A DNA stretch of 64,000 nucleotides from positions 724,501 to 788,500 of the forward strand of contig JALJCO010000083.1 of NCBI GenBank assembly GCA_023101725.1. The letters are read 5' to 3'. Within the stretch, counting starts at the first letter, position 1, and every line of letters starts with the position of its first letter. Under the pieces are notes generated by a model. The model made no database searches, was not told the DNA's origin, and saw nothing but the letters and a program-made list of their open reading frames with translations. The position numbers and the translations under genes are program-made. Below, piece by piece: positions 24,517 to 36,930 of the stretch. Source of the DNA: Atherinomorus stipes. Taxonomy: Eukaryota > Chordata > Actinopteri > Atheriniformes > Atherinidae.

Positions 24517-27344
24517 CCATCTTCTTCTGTAAAACTGCACACATATACCACAAATGTGCAATCATTATAAGGATGCTAATATTTGGGACAAGCGTTGTAA
24601 ATTAGCATCAGTTTATGATGGAAACAGACGACTTATTAAGTCTATGTTTTTGGATAATTTCCTATTCAGATAAAATAAAAAGTGACTGCATATCTTTCAT
24701 ACTTTTTAAGAAGTTAAAGGAACTTGAGGCAAGATTAAGAAATGAGATTCGCGACTGGTGCTGCAGAAAACTGCAGCCACGAGCCAAGCCGTCACAGGAG
24801 CGTGCACAAACTGAAGCTATAACATTGTTTAAGTCTTTTTCTTCTTAGTGACATTTTTTAGTGTCTTACAGTTGATCTGGATCGTTGCTGACGGCATAAG
24901 AATCCGTAACTATCCCTTGCAGAGTTTGAATTTACCGCAACCATCTCCTTCCTGTATCAAAACTGTCGGGGACGTGGATGGAGCATTATTTGACGTCACA
25001 TCCGTAGGACAGCGTGGGAAATTCAGCCACCGAATTGCAGCGCATTATGCAGCACACAGCCTGTTCAAAGCAACGGAGAGGGACGTATGTCGGCTCGTTC
25101 TTTTTGGTTTTTAGCGCTTCATCACCCATTAGTACTAAAAAACTGAGCATGCTTGTTTATTCTTTTGCAGTTCCTGCCTTTAGCCCCTTTTTAATGTTGT
25201 TAAAGTTAACAAAAGTTGCATGTTTATTGTTTTTGACTCATCAATTAGATTTTCTGAACTGACGAGCCCTTTGGAAAAAACACATCTGTATTAAAATGTA
25301 GATAAAATATTAATCTGACCCACATTCTTTTTTTTTTTTTTTTTTTTTTTTTTTCCATGTAGTGCATTTAAAAGCCTGAAATGTCGGCCAAAGAGTTGCC
25401 CAGTAAGCAAGATGGTGAATGAAAAGAAAAGACTGTAGACTTAATTTGGAAAAGCCAGTGAGCAGATAACAATTTTTTTTTTTTTTATGACATTTAAACT
25501 TATGTAATGAGGATGATTTAATGTTTGGTTTAAGCTCTTCCAAACTCTTAGAGCTGCAACTAAAAAGGCACAACCTGCCGGGGATACAAATCTGGATCTT
25601 GGAACATCTAAAAGCTGCTGATTCAATGAGCTTAGAGTGTGGCCTGGAGCAGGAGGCAGCAACAGGTCAAACAGAAAGCTGGGACCATGTAAGCACTTCA
25701 AAGTGGTGGTAACACCATACAAAATTTCCCCATGGATCAAATATTTGGATTTCCTCCATTAATAATTGATAGGAGTTAAAAAAAGAAAACCAAAAGAGAA
25801 ATAAAAGGAGGGTTGGATATTTTAAAAAGGAGCCAGACAGTATTTTGAGAACTGATAAGATACAATTCAGATACTCTTGTGAAGAATTTATAACTCTCAT
25901 TTTTGAGGCTGTATATGACACTTCATTCTTTGTTAGTGCCCTTGTGGCTTCACCCCCCGCCATCTTCCACTTAAAAGCTCTCACTTTCCATGCTTGAATT
26001 ATATTTTCAGCCCAATGCTAAGTACTTTTTGCAAGGTCCGCTTCCATGTCCCCATCTCTCACTCATTGCCTCAAACTAAAATGTTCTGCTCGCACACTGA
26101 CTCCCTGCTGTTTGTTTGGAGGACAACTGGTGCTGGTAATCAGCTTTCACCGGCAGCCAAAGAAAGAAGGGAAAGCAGCGAACAGCTGCCAGCCGTCATG
26201 TGTGTACGAGTGGGTATGACGGCGCTTCTGAAAGTCGCCGCAGATCGTTGTCTTTAAGCAGGGAATGAGAAAGTGAGGTAAAATTGAATTTTGAGGCTGT
26301 CAACTGGCACACTTTGAGCCGCCTGTCAGAATTTAATCACAGATGGCTTGATCAGGCAGCGCGTCTCACACTGGTAAAAGGTTCTCTGCCTTTAGAAGGC
26401 TTCCACCCACAGTGAAAGACAGCCTGAAGGTTTCTGCATGCAGTGTGCATGAGCGACTGCTGTATGTTGAAACTGTAATAAGAGTGATGGATGGAGCTTG
26501 TTACTCACAAGTGATTTACATCATCTTTACTGTTGCCACAAAGCTGCAGTGGGAACCTTCATGAACTACTTTTTTCCCTCCTTTTTTCCACTGTAGCACA
26601 TTACATTCTGTCAGAGGACATCTAAAGTTGCATCTCGCCATCCTTTGGTCTTTAGGCTCTCAGGCACAGTTGGGGGGGGACGATATCGGTCTCTGACACC
26701 ACTTTTTCCCCCACGCTCCACTCATCCCTCCTCCGCATGGTGATCCACTTTTCCTTCTGAATGTTCTGAGGCTATACATCCCTTTCTTCCTCTTCCTACC
26801 CCTCTCTTTACTGTATCTCTCCCTCACGCTCCCTCCCCCCCACTGCAATGGCATCATGTTGCGGTGCACCTTCAGGCTGTGTGTGGGATGGTGTTGTGGG
26901 CTGGCATCTGGCAGCCTCTGATAAGAGAGCAAGTGAGCCGGTGCTATTCCTTCTGAGATGTGTTTTTAATTTTTTTTTGAGAGCATCAGCCAAAGTTTTT
27001 TTTTTTTTCTCTCTCTCTCTCTGTCTGAAGGACATTGTCTAGAAAGTACTTAACAGCGACCTCACCGGCTTCCCATGATGCTCCACAGTATCATATAGAT
27101 GCTCTATCTGATTTTCTGTAAGATGAAAAAGCAGGACAAGCTGAAAACGCAACATCTTGTAGAAGAGAAATTAGAGGCTGCATACCTCCGCCAAGCCTGG
27201 AAAATCCCTGCATACTTTATTGTCAGTGGGTTTTATCAATATTCCACTGAATCTACATCATCACAGAAACTGTTTCACAAAGCTTGCAGGCTTTCTCCAT
27301 GAGTTACTGAGCTAAAGCCTCATACATGCACACGCACTGCAGTA
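24517..27344. other. Non-coding stretch
   Basis: No gene recognised. It holds T tracts (25328-25354, 25471-25486), a perfect cAMP-response-type palindrome TGACGTCA at 24991-24998, and a CT run at 27010-27021. Open frames are short and without known motifs. Confidence 0.5.
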
Positions 27345-27947
27345 CACTGCAAAAACAGTATCTAACCAAGTTTTGCAGTCGTATATATCAGCAAAAATTG
27401 TCTTAATGATCTTGATTTGAGAGTAATATACTTAATAAGTGCAGAAAATATAAGATTATTAATCATGTTTTCAGAGTATGTCTTTTATTTCTTACTTAGT
27501 AGCTGGATCCTAAAACTGGTTATTTTATATGAATATTAAGTTGAATTATCTCACCTTTCAGACTCAATTTTAGCTGGAAAAACTTGTAAGACTTCCCGTA
27601 CCAGTTCATACACACAGGGTTCTTGTCATAAGAAAAAAATATCTAGACTTTAATCTTCTTGTTTTTAAGATCGTTTTCTTTTAAAATTAGAAACAACATT
27701 GAAAAGAGGCATTGCAACACTAATTTTGAAGGGCTTTTGACAAAACTAGGGGCTTTAAATACAAGTTTTACAACTTGTTTAACAATATTTCTCCCTGTCT
27801 AAAGTCTTGCTATTTTTTGATATTTCAAGAAATCCTAGCAAGTATAATTATCTTACCCCATTGGCAGATTATTTCACTTGAATATAGTCTGATTTCTCTC
27901 AATTTCAGTATTTTTTTAAACACTTAAGACCACAAATATTTGCAGTG
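27345..27947. mobile_element. CACTGCAAAAA-ended DNA element, 0.6 kb
   Basis: The element starts CACTGCAAAAAC and ends ATTTGCAGTG, flanked by TA on both sides (27343-27344 and 27948-27949). The interior includes CTTACCCCATTGGCAGATT, shared with the palindromic element at 30415-30903, so the two belong to one family. No coding capacity. Confidence 0.7.
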
Positions 27948-28285
27948 TATAGAAAAAAACTTTGTTAAAGACCAGATTATATGAAGAATTCCGGGCAAAA
28001 ATATTTAACCACTTCTAAGAACTACAGTGTACTACTAACATTTAGAATATATATATGAGCAAAAATGTCTCACATGGTAATGTCATAATGTCGGTAAACA
28101 TTTCTGTGATGAACCACCTGAGAACATTGTGTCCACTTAGAGAATTCTGATAAGAGATACAGGGTTCCTGTTTTTAAAAATATTGAGTTTAGTTTTCCAG
28201 GTTCAAACATTGTGAGATTGGAAAAGAAAATAGTTTCCAGATGATTACCTCCTCTGACTCCTTTGGTGCTTTCTAAAAGATAAAT

Positions 28286-28975
28286 ATCAGTGGTGGGGGC
28301 GTATGTGTGGGGGGTAGGGAGGGGTTGGTGCAGTTATGTGGGGGGAGTGCATGTGTGTGTTAGAGGGTATGAGGAGGTGGGGGTAGGTGTGGACGGTAGA
28401 GGGAGGAGAGTGTTGGGGGTGGAGGGAGGAGTGAGTGTGGGTATGTAAGGTCGGAGAGCAGAGTGGGTGGGTGTATGTGTGTGTGGGGGGGGAGTACATG
28501 GGGGTGTTGGGGTAGGTGTGTGGGGAGTGTGTGTGTGAGCGTGGTGGCGGGGTAGGGGGTGGTAGAGGTGGTGGCGCCCTGGTGTCAGGTGTGTGGGGTA
28601 GGGACATTGGGGTGGGGGCTGGCCTGCCCTGGGGGGTGTCGTCTGGGGGGTCCGGTCCTCCTGGGTTTCAGTTGGGCCGCCCGGGTCGGGGGGGGGGGGG
28701 TGGCTGCTCCTGGGCGCTTGGGCCCTGGGCCTGGCGCTGTCTCTGCCCCAGAGGGCGTCCGGCGCCTGGTGGGGTCGGCGGCTGCTGGTCTTGGTCCACT
28801 GGGGCCTGGGCCCCCAGACCGTGGGGGCTCCGATGGGGGCCGCCTTTTGCCTGCCCTTCGGGGGATGCATGTCCGTTCTTTGGGGGGGGGCGGCTGGGAT
28901 CTGGGCCTCTGGGTGGCTGCTGGGGGCCTGGGTCGTGAGCCTTGCGGGCTTCCTCCTCCTTGCAGAGACGAGGCT
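28286..28975. repeat. Strongly G-rich tract with many G-runs
   Basis: Nearly all guanine excess is on the + strand. Sequence at 28286-28560 is built from GGG/GGGG runs spaced by T, A or GT. Sequence at 28560-28975 is GC-rich with runs of up to 12 or more G. Long frames on both strands (for example 228 codons, minus) are low-complexity proline- or glycine-rich products of composition, not genes. It may be the 3' UTR of a LINE, since LINE 3' UTRs can be G-rich and an A-rich end with AATAAA words follows near 29417-29446, but no reverse transcriptase was seen. Confidence 0.7.
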
Positions 28976-30035
28976 GCATCTGCATGACTGTATCACCACG
29001 GAGCACCCTTTATTATGCATGTTGACACTGTGACACTACTTTTCCATTGCGATGACTAGGTTGTCCCCCTTCTCTGCTTCCCATTCCTGACTAGGTTGTA
29101 CCTCTTCTCTGCGTAGTTCTGCGTGTGTTTGTATGATCTGAGGATATTTAAGCCACCTGCAGGTCCTCCTGTAGGGGATTGCTTGTTTTGTTTTCCGACA
29201 GAGACCTTGGAATGTTGTTTAGGGATCGCTGTACAGATGTACCAGTGAACTGTGTAAGTGGATTCATGTTTTCTCTCCTCTCTCTCCCTCTCTCTCTCTT
29301 CCTCTTCCTTACTCCTTTCTCTCTGTTCCACTTTCTATCATTACCTCTGTTAACTTTCATTTCTCCCTTGTCAGGCCCAGCAGTATGAAATGGAATGGTG
29401 TAATAGACAAATGTTTAAATAAAGAAATAAAATGAATAAACATGATATCAAGTGGAGCCTTATGTTCATAAAGCTCCACTTGGTAAAGCAAAACTGTTCA
29501 ACAAAATAAAGCAATCAGATTTCCATTCTGCTTGCTTCGATGCTGGACAGGACAAGTAAAAAAAAAAAAGATAAATATCAGTATTTCTAAAATTCAGCTC
29601 TTTAAACAAACAGTGCTTGTCAACAAGATTTCACATTAAAGATGGACACCATGATACCACAAACAGCATCTACTGGTAAGCAGATGCTGTTTTGGTTTTT
29701 GTGTCAGTATGCTCGGAGATCGGCTCGCTGCTTCAGCACTGCAGCTTCAATAAAAAGCTGTGCGTATATTAACATTTGGTTTTTATTGTTGCAAGTAAAG
29801 GGTGACACCAGATTCCGAGCGAAAACACAGAGCTGAGTTCAATGTGAACAGATTTACTGGAGAGCAGACGGGAGTGGAGCAGAGGAATGGAGGGATGCAG
29901 CGGTCAGCGGTAGGCCATGGACTCCTGGGAGAGCGCATAAATGAGGATTAATGCAAGCTCAGTGAAATGACGGGACTTTCTCAAATTGTATCAGGACACT
30001 AGACTGGCTGAGTGCAGTTAGGAAATCAACTATCT
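28976..30035. other. Non-coding stretch
   Basis: Contains a CT-rich stretch 29274-29325 and AATAAA-rich sequence 29417-29446 that may be the tail of a retroelement including the G-rich tract before it. Nothing else is recognised. Confidence 0.45.
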
Positions 30036-30061
30036 GAAAAAAAGGGGAGAAAAGGGAGGGG

Positions 30062-30093
<32 letters not shown>

Positions 30094-30129
30094 AAAAAAA
30101 AAAAGGGAAAGGGGGGGGGGAAGAGAAAA
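30036..30129. repeat. 94-base uninterrupted homopurine tract
   Basis: Every base from 30036 to 30129 is A or G on the + strand: A-runs of about 20, then GGGAAA and ten or more G. Such tracts can form triplex (H-DNA) structures. No function is shown by the sequence. Confidence 0.9.
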
Positions 30130-30255
30130 CAAAAGAAAGGAAAAACCCCGGCGCACTTACTGGAGGGCCAACCAGGAACACATGCTAATTAGCAAATGAG
30201 GTGCAGGTGTACATCTTGGTCCCCAGGGAAGTGCAGAGACATGCCACCTTTGCCA

Positions 30256-30261
30256 CATACA

Positions 30262-30292
<31 letters not shown>
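30256..30292. repeat. (AC)n microsatellite
   Basis: An AC dinucleotide run with two AT interruptions near its left side. Confidence 0.95.
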
Positions 30293-30414
30293 GTCGGTAC
30301 AGGGGCAGGGACCACACGATTTATTACCACTTATCAAATGATTGTGCTCCGATGTCAGAATTAACTCAGAAATCTGGCCGTATGAGTCCAGAAACATTTG
30401 TTTTCCTTGAAATG

Positions 30415-30593
30415 CACTGCAAAAACCCAAATCTAACCAAGTATATTTTTCTAATTTCATAATATCTCATCATACTTAAAATAAGACAAAATTACCTAAA
30501 GAAAAACTTTTTAGTGAGATATAGGAACTTGTTTTAAGACAGTGCATCTTATTTCAAGAAATCTTATCAAGAACATTTTGCTTGTCCCATTGG

Positions 30594-30630
<37 letters not shown>

Positions 30631-30903
30631 TATTACAAGCAAAGAAATCTTGGCCACTCTTAAAATAAGTAAAACATTTTTTTTTTTTGCTTGTAATAAG
30701 CAAATAAATAAATAAATAAAAGATCTGCCAATGGGACAAGTAAAATTTTCTTGATATCTTGAAATAAGATGCATTGTCGTAACACAAGTTCCTATATCTC
30801 TCTGAAATGTTTCTTTGTAAGTAATTTTGTCTTATTTTGAGTTTGAGATATTTTGACAAGAAATTAGAAAAATATACTTGGTAAGATTTGAGTTTTTGCA
30901 GTG
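30415..30903. mobile_element. Palindromic CACTGC-ended element, 489 bases
   Basis: It begins CACTGCAAAAAC and ends GTTTTTGCAGTG in inverse form. Arms 30415-30597 and 30721-30903 are each 183 bases and largely reverse complementary. The middle adds a poly-T run opposite an AAAT repeat and a second exact inverted pair, GCTTATTACAAGC (30628-30640) and GCTTGTAATAAGC (30689-30701). The whole unit is therefore nearly one hairpin. It shares CCCATTGGCAGAT with the 27345 element. Confidence 0.85.
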
Positions 30904-31907
30904 TGAAAAAATCTAAAGAATCCAGAAAACAAACTCATGTCTAATCTTTTTACCCAGTACTTTAACTTTTTTCTTTCCTTGCTTCCTCTGATGATGAATG
31001 TCCTTTTGCGTTTCTTTGCATATTCAGCCCTGGTGCTCATTGGGTCATCGTGATATTCAATTGCTAGTAAACCATGAAGCAAACACAGCCATCACATGGG
31101 GGCTCCAGGCTGGAAAAAGTCATGCAGTGTGGTGTCTTTGCCCCAGGATGCTGCATTGCAGCGATGGATTCAGAAATGAGTCAGAAGCACAAGGTTTTCT
31201 TGTTGGAAAGTTATGCAGTTTTGCAGTAAACATGCTGCTATTTCACAGCAACATCCAGTTATTTCTATTTAAAAGTGCAAGTGTCTCCCAGAGACAGATT
31301 TTTGGGCTCAACATAGCTGAAATACTTTTGTTGGACTAACATATTATGTGTATTGCTTATAGTTTCCTGCTATTTACATCCTGAATGAGAAGACAGGAAG
31401 GGGAATATGAGCTCTGGAGTAAATTTTATTTTCTGATGGAGGTCATGATGGGTTAGAATTGGTAAAAAAAAAAGCATGAAAAGCTGGCATATTTGGAGTG
31501 GAAGGTTTTTGCCTGTTCACTAGGCAGTCTGGTCACAGTGACATGAAAAGCACTAACCTGAAGGACGATGGAACAAGCCTGCAAGCATCTCTTGACACCA
31601 GAATGTTACCTTGCAAAGTGTGAGTGTTTAGTTTACATCTGAAGTTGCCTTGCAGAAACATGGTATGCTGTACTGTGATTGTAATCATCGCAGCTTCCTT
31701 TGTTTCCCTTCCTGATCATTTTCCCAATGTCTCCTGGGTATTTCTTTAGTGTTCCGGCTCCCAGCATTTCCTTAACCTGAGCAACCATTTCATTTCTCTT
31801 CTGTGGCTGATAACCGTCAGTTTGTCTTATTTTCACTTCCAAAGATTTTTACACAGTTTGGACAAATTGGAGGAAAACATTGTAAGGCAATGTGAAGATA
31901 TATTTGG
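30904..31907. other. Non-coding stretch, nothing recognised
   Basis: Short frames only, up to 113 codons, without known motifs. No repeat ends were seen. Confidence 0.5.
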
Positions 31908-32558
31908 TAGCACTTTGCATTACGGCACGGTAATAACATAGAGTGGGTTGCCAGGTTATTGTTAGACACGATGTGTGATTTAATGTATTATTACCGTAGA
32001 ATAACACAGAAACATGTAATAGATCATTTTACAGCCCTGATTCATGGTTATTACATAGAAACTACATGGAATGTTTCCAGGTTTTGCATGTTGATTTGTA
32101 GTTTAATGTGTAATTACCTTGAAATAAAAAAAAGAAATATTTAATTAACCCTTTTGCAGCCCTGTTTTATGGTTATTACATAGAAACTGCTCAGTTATTT
32201 CTGGGTTATTATGACATTTCTGTTACTATAATAAATCTTCCTCTATTTACCTTTTGTAGACATTTCTAGTAAAGTACCACACAATTACTTCAATATCACC
32301 ATACAACTAATAAATAGTTTCACCTCTTTTAATCATTTTCCCTCTCATTGTTACAGGTTTGAGGTCCCTTATGACCTTGCAACTTCAACATAGTGTATAT
32401 TGTTACCATGATATCCCCAGTGTAACTACCAGAAAATAACCAAGGTTATTTCTACGTCAATTACTTGATATTACAAGTTATGCAGCTATTACTTCAGTAT
32501 TACTATCTTGTTACCACACTATTACCGTGTTATTACCGTGCCGTAATGTAAAGTGCTA
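31908..32558. mobile_element. MITE with 31-base terminal inverted repeats
   Basis: The left TIR 31908-31938 starts TAGCACTTTGCATTACGGC. The right TIR 32528-32558 is its reverse complement with one mismatch (30 of 31). The interior has repeated GGTTATTACATAGAAACT units (near 32045 and 32170) and no coding content. Near-intact ends suggest a fairly recent insertion relative to the other repeats here. Confidence 0.85.
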
Positions 32559-34370
32559 AAATGTACTATCTTGCTGTCATTTAACCATGTCAAAGTTTTT
32601 CTGTAATACAATAGTAAAACTCTGTGAGTTGCCTCTGTCTTACTGTTTAGTGCTTTTAAAGAATTTTGTCTTTTTATATTTCAGTATAGGACATTACAAA
32701 AAAGAAGGGTTAATTCAGTTTTATAGTGCCAATAAATATGTCATAGCTATCCTGACAGACCATAACTGATAGCATAGTATGTTTTGGGTGATTTGCTTCA
32801 ACATTAAAACAGCTCACTGTACTTGTAAGCCACTATTTATCTGACTTCATTCATCAATCAATATCTGAAAAACAGTTCATTACAACTTCTAACCCGCAAA
32901 TATTTGTTCAACATACTGGTGTGTAATTTGAAATTGTGCAGCAGCTGAAAATATAGAACACTTTTGTAGCTTTTAATTGACTTCTTATGCAAAAAAAAAA
33001 AAAAACCAGAAGTTTAACGTCCATATGTTCTAAAGTAAATATTCAAAGTGTTGCTCACTGAGTTGTTGTGACTTGCTCTGAAAAAAAAAAAGCCTTTTAG
33101 TGAAAACAACTAGAAAAGTGCTCGATAAGTAGTCTACAGTCCATTTACCATTTTGAGTAAACTTACACTGAAGATTGCATACGAGAAGTGTTACTTTGCT
33201 GTGGCAAACAGTTGTAGGTGACAATGAAGTTCACACTAAGAGAATCCAAAGTTGTCCTTTGGAAAACAAATTTTCCAATTTTTTTCCTTTTTTTTTTTGT
33301 AACAGCGCTTAAATTCAATACTGAAGGTGATAATAATCAGTTGAAAGAACATAAAAAACAAAAGCAAAAGTGAAATGGATTAATGATTCTTCATATTGCA
33401 TACAGAAGTTTGACAAGTTGATTACTGCAGATTTATGAATGACCTATTTAGCATAGCTGAGGGGTGAGGACGGACATGATAATGGTTTAAGAAAAGATTT
33501 AAATGTTAAAGTGCCCTTGGAGACTTAATTGTTTCCGATACAACTTGATCTTCTGGCAACTCGCGTCTATATGGAACAAACTCCTGGCTTCACTGAGTGA
33601 CTGGTAATAGATAATCTGGGTCCCAGTTTATCACAGGAAAAATCTCTTTCCAGGAGTTTGGAATTAATTGCATACCTCAGTGGGTCAATGCTCCAGCATC
33701 TGTAGATTAAATTGACTCCCAGGGCTAATTTATTGAACGACATGCTTGCCACAGTAATGGAAATATCTCCCTTGTTCCCACTTAATGCTTTTCATATGGA
33801 GCTTTTGAAGGATGCGTTAAAGCGACAAACATTATTTGTCATTCTTTAATCAATTTGAAATGTACTAAACAGACAGACATACAGAACTGCTGTAAACATC
33901 TCTATGGTAGGACTCAGAGGACATCTTGGGGCGCCTCTGGTCAAAGATTAATGTGGGCTTTGCTAACAGCCCCAGATTATAGACCAAATTGGTGGGCTGG
34001 GCTGTTGTGGTAAAAATTGTTTAGTTTTACCAACCATTTTTAAATGTTTTTTTTAAGTTGATTGTTCAACGTTAAAGTACATTGTCATGGTGTTTAACAG
34101 TTTGTTTTATTCATATCAAGAACAAGAGAAAAAAAATGTTATTTTGAACTGAGGTCACAAAGTCAATTCCTTTCATTCATGAAAAAATACCATAGTTATA
34201 GATTGTCAAATAAGTCATACATGCAGGGCAGATGAAATTACAAGCATGACGTTTGCTCGCATGCAAACAGAATTCTGAACTGCAGTTTTTTATTTATTTA
34301 TTTATAGGATAAACCCCTTGAGTTACCTTCAGTAACCCTAAGGGCTACAGCATGTAAGTCGCACGCTTTG
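32559..34370. other. Non-coding stretch
   Basis: No gene recognised. Complex, low-repeat sequence at about 33420-33990 stands out from the surrounding simple tracts but has no nameable motif. A and T runs lie at 32990-33005 and 33080-33091. Confidence 0.45.
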
Positions 34371-34393
34371 ACATGCACGTGCCACGTGCATGT
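34371..34393. promoter_or_regulatory. Palindrome with two CACGTG E-boxes
   Basis: ACATGCACGTG and CACGTGCATGT are exact reverse complements separated by one C. Each contains CACGTG, the site bound by bHLH factors such as USF, MYC and CLOCK. The surroundings show no promoter. Binding is inference only. Confidence 0.35.
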
Positions 34394-34793
34394 GCAGTAT
34401 TAATGCTAGAGGTGCTCATGTGCACAAAAGCGTGCACACGAGGTCGGAGGTAAACACAATGGCGAGTTGTCTCTCATATCTTTTCTGCAACTACCGACAT
34501 TTACAAGTTTTATTTTTCCTCCCCGTAACACAGTGATAAACGTGTGCATTAATACCTGGGAACATATTAGAAATGTTTTGGACCTGGATCGTCCATGTAT
34601 GCCCCAAAAGACAAGTTGCCCACCAGATTGACTTTTTCACAATTTCAGTGTCTAACCGCTGTGTTCTGCTCCTATCAGTGACTTCCGATATTGAGCGTTT
34701 TAGCTGCGATGAGCTACAGCATATTCACAGGTGATGCAGACCACTTTCGTGAATGTTTGGGTACACATATAATATACCCCAGTCCTTAAAATG

Positions 34794-34814
34794 CCCCCCC
34801 CCCCCCCCCCCCCC
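34794..34814. repeat. Poly-C run of 21
   Basis: Twenty-one consecutive C. It is either a true homopolymer or a place where assembly length is unreliable. Confidence 0.9.
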
Positions 34815-36289
34815 GAGGAATCATACAGTAAAAGTCTGAAAGCTCAGACTACCCCACACTAAACTGATAAAGATGAGCTCATACTGTGAATGTCACTGAA
34901 TAACATAAAAAGTTGTTTTTGTTTTTTCTTAGATTTCAAGTGGCTACTTCAGGCACTATTTTCATAAATTTATTGTTAAATTTTTCCAGCCTTCAAGTTG
35001 AAATGTCGTTTTAATTTCACTTGCAGCATTAAACTTGTGCTTTTCTTATCAACCTGTAACTGTAATGTCATCCCACAGTTTCATTTTTTACTATTTGTAT
35101 TCATCTATCATCCTTCATAGTCCTAATTTATCTTGCAAACATGGAAACACACAAAGAACTGAGTAGTTTTGACCCTGCACATCCTGCTTTTTACTACAAC
35201 TTATTCTTGAAAGGATCTGGAAAGTTCAGCGGTCAGGAGCGGTGTGATGCACCGTGCCGTGCCATGCTGTGCCGTGCTGTGCAGGAGGCCAGTCAAATAT
35301 TAGATGAATCAGATATAAGTGAGATTCTTTGGCAGGGTGAAAAGAGCAAAGGCATGAGGCATGGGCAAGGGTTTGTCAATTACCCATTTGTATCTGATGC
35401 TGAGCAGAGCCTGTCACTTGCCTCAGGAGGTGTGAGAGGTGTTATGTGATGGATACAGCAGCGCATCCACCACTGGAAGCATGAGGCCAGCTGTGCGACT
35501 CTACTCAGCAAAGCAGCTCAGTCCTGCAATTAGATCATAAAGATACTATCATATGACTAAAATGACATAGGGAACAGCTCCAATTTAGCGCTAATTTTTA
35601 CTAGCCTTTTTCTATGAGGACCAGAGTGTGAGTCAGAAGACAACCTCCAGATGGCTTAAGCAGCCTACGATGTTATGGTAGTTAAAAAGAAAATAAAACC
35701 CTGTCAAAGCCTGATTCTCCATCTGCATGATCCACATCTTAATCATGCTTCTGGCACATGTTTGCTGCAAAATATCCCTGACAATTCAGTGCAACCTGCT
35801 CAGATGAATCAGCTTTACCCCCATTTGGCTGTGGAATATGAATTAACCTCAAATCAGCATTCCACACTGCAAACTGCAGAGCTGTAACAACAGTCTCCGG
35901 CTTTATTTCTATCTCAGAAAATTTATCAACATGTGTCTTTAACATTTTCAAACTTTTTTAGGCATCATTTTTCATTTAGAATATATTTTTCATCTGAGGA
36001 ACATTAGCATCAACCAAGCTGAGCTTATCCCAGCAACTAGCAGGTAAGATGCAGTGTAAATCCTGAACAAGTCATCAGTCTATCACAGAAAGACTTATTG
36101 TGTAAAGAAAATGCATCCTCTTTAAATTGTAAGGTCTTGCGCATCAGCAAATAATGATAAAATAAGTCATTTGGTAATTACCAGGTCTTTCAATGAGGAA
36201 AATGCAACTTTTGATCATGTCATAACTTATAAAAAGTCAATTCTTTAAACATAAACTGAGCTGAATTAAAGCAAGTCCACCACATGACT
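34815..36289. other. Non-coding stretch, nothing recognised
   Basis: A 102-codon frame at 35141-35449 has no known domain and includes GTGCCGTGC-type short repeats. No other support for a gene. Confidence 0.5.
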
Positions 36290-36930
36290 CAGTAGCTTGT
36301 AGAATCCTCTTAATGGCAGTAACATGAATTGTTTTCTGTGGATTAGTCTCACACGGAGGACTTTTGAGCCACTCGTCTTTTCAGAGTTGCTTCCGTTAAT
36401 TGAGGTTTACAGGTATTCCTTTATAGATTTACTGCTTAGTTTAGGATCATTATCCTGTTGCATGAGTCAGTTTCAGCCTGTCAGACAGAGAGCCTCACAT
36501 TTGACCCTGGAATTCATTGATATACATGGTGCTCATGGTCCATTCAATGACCAAAGGGTGTCCAGGTGCTGAGGCTGCAGAATGAGCCCACATCATCAGT
36601 CCTCTACCACCGTGCTGTTATTGATTAGAAGAAAACACCCCGTCTCTGATCTTGTCCAAAGGACATTGTTCCAGACATCTTGTGGTTTGTTCAGATGCAG
36701 CTTTGTAAACTAAAGCTGTGCCAACATGTTGGTTTTAGACAGAAATACTTTCTCCTGCAGCCTGCAGAAAATACAAACCATGTTTTTACTACGCTGGACT
36801 CCAGATTGTTTAGAAATGACCTTTTACCCTTTTTCTGATTGATTAGAAGCAGCAGTTCCCTCTGCAAGATGTCAGTTGCTGATGTCTTTTCCACCTCAGA
36901 ATAACGCATACCTGCTTCAGAGCAGCAAAG
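36290..36930 (-). pseudogene. Tc1-like transposase fossil
   Basis: The minus strand, in differing frames, reads KVFLSKTNMLAQL then KLHLNKPQDVWNNVLWT (36704-36654), then GLMMWAHSAASAPGHPLVIE and onward (36602-36498), then LMQQDNDPKLSSKSIKEYL (about 36466-36410). These match, in order, the DDE domain of Tc1-type fish transposases (the blocks NVLWTDE, GVMIWACFAA and VMQQDNDPKHSSK). The aspartate after VLWT is lost and frames shift between blocks. Terminal repeats were not identified. Confidence 0.75.

Noticed and set aside
28334..29020. 228-codon minus-strand frame rich in proline and histidine
   Set aside because: It is the complement of the G-rich tract; overlapping long frames exist on both strands and the product is low-complexity with no domain.
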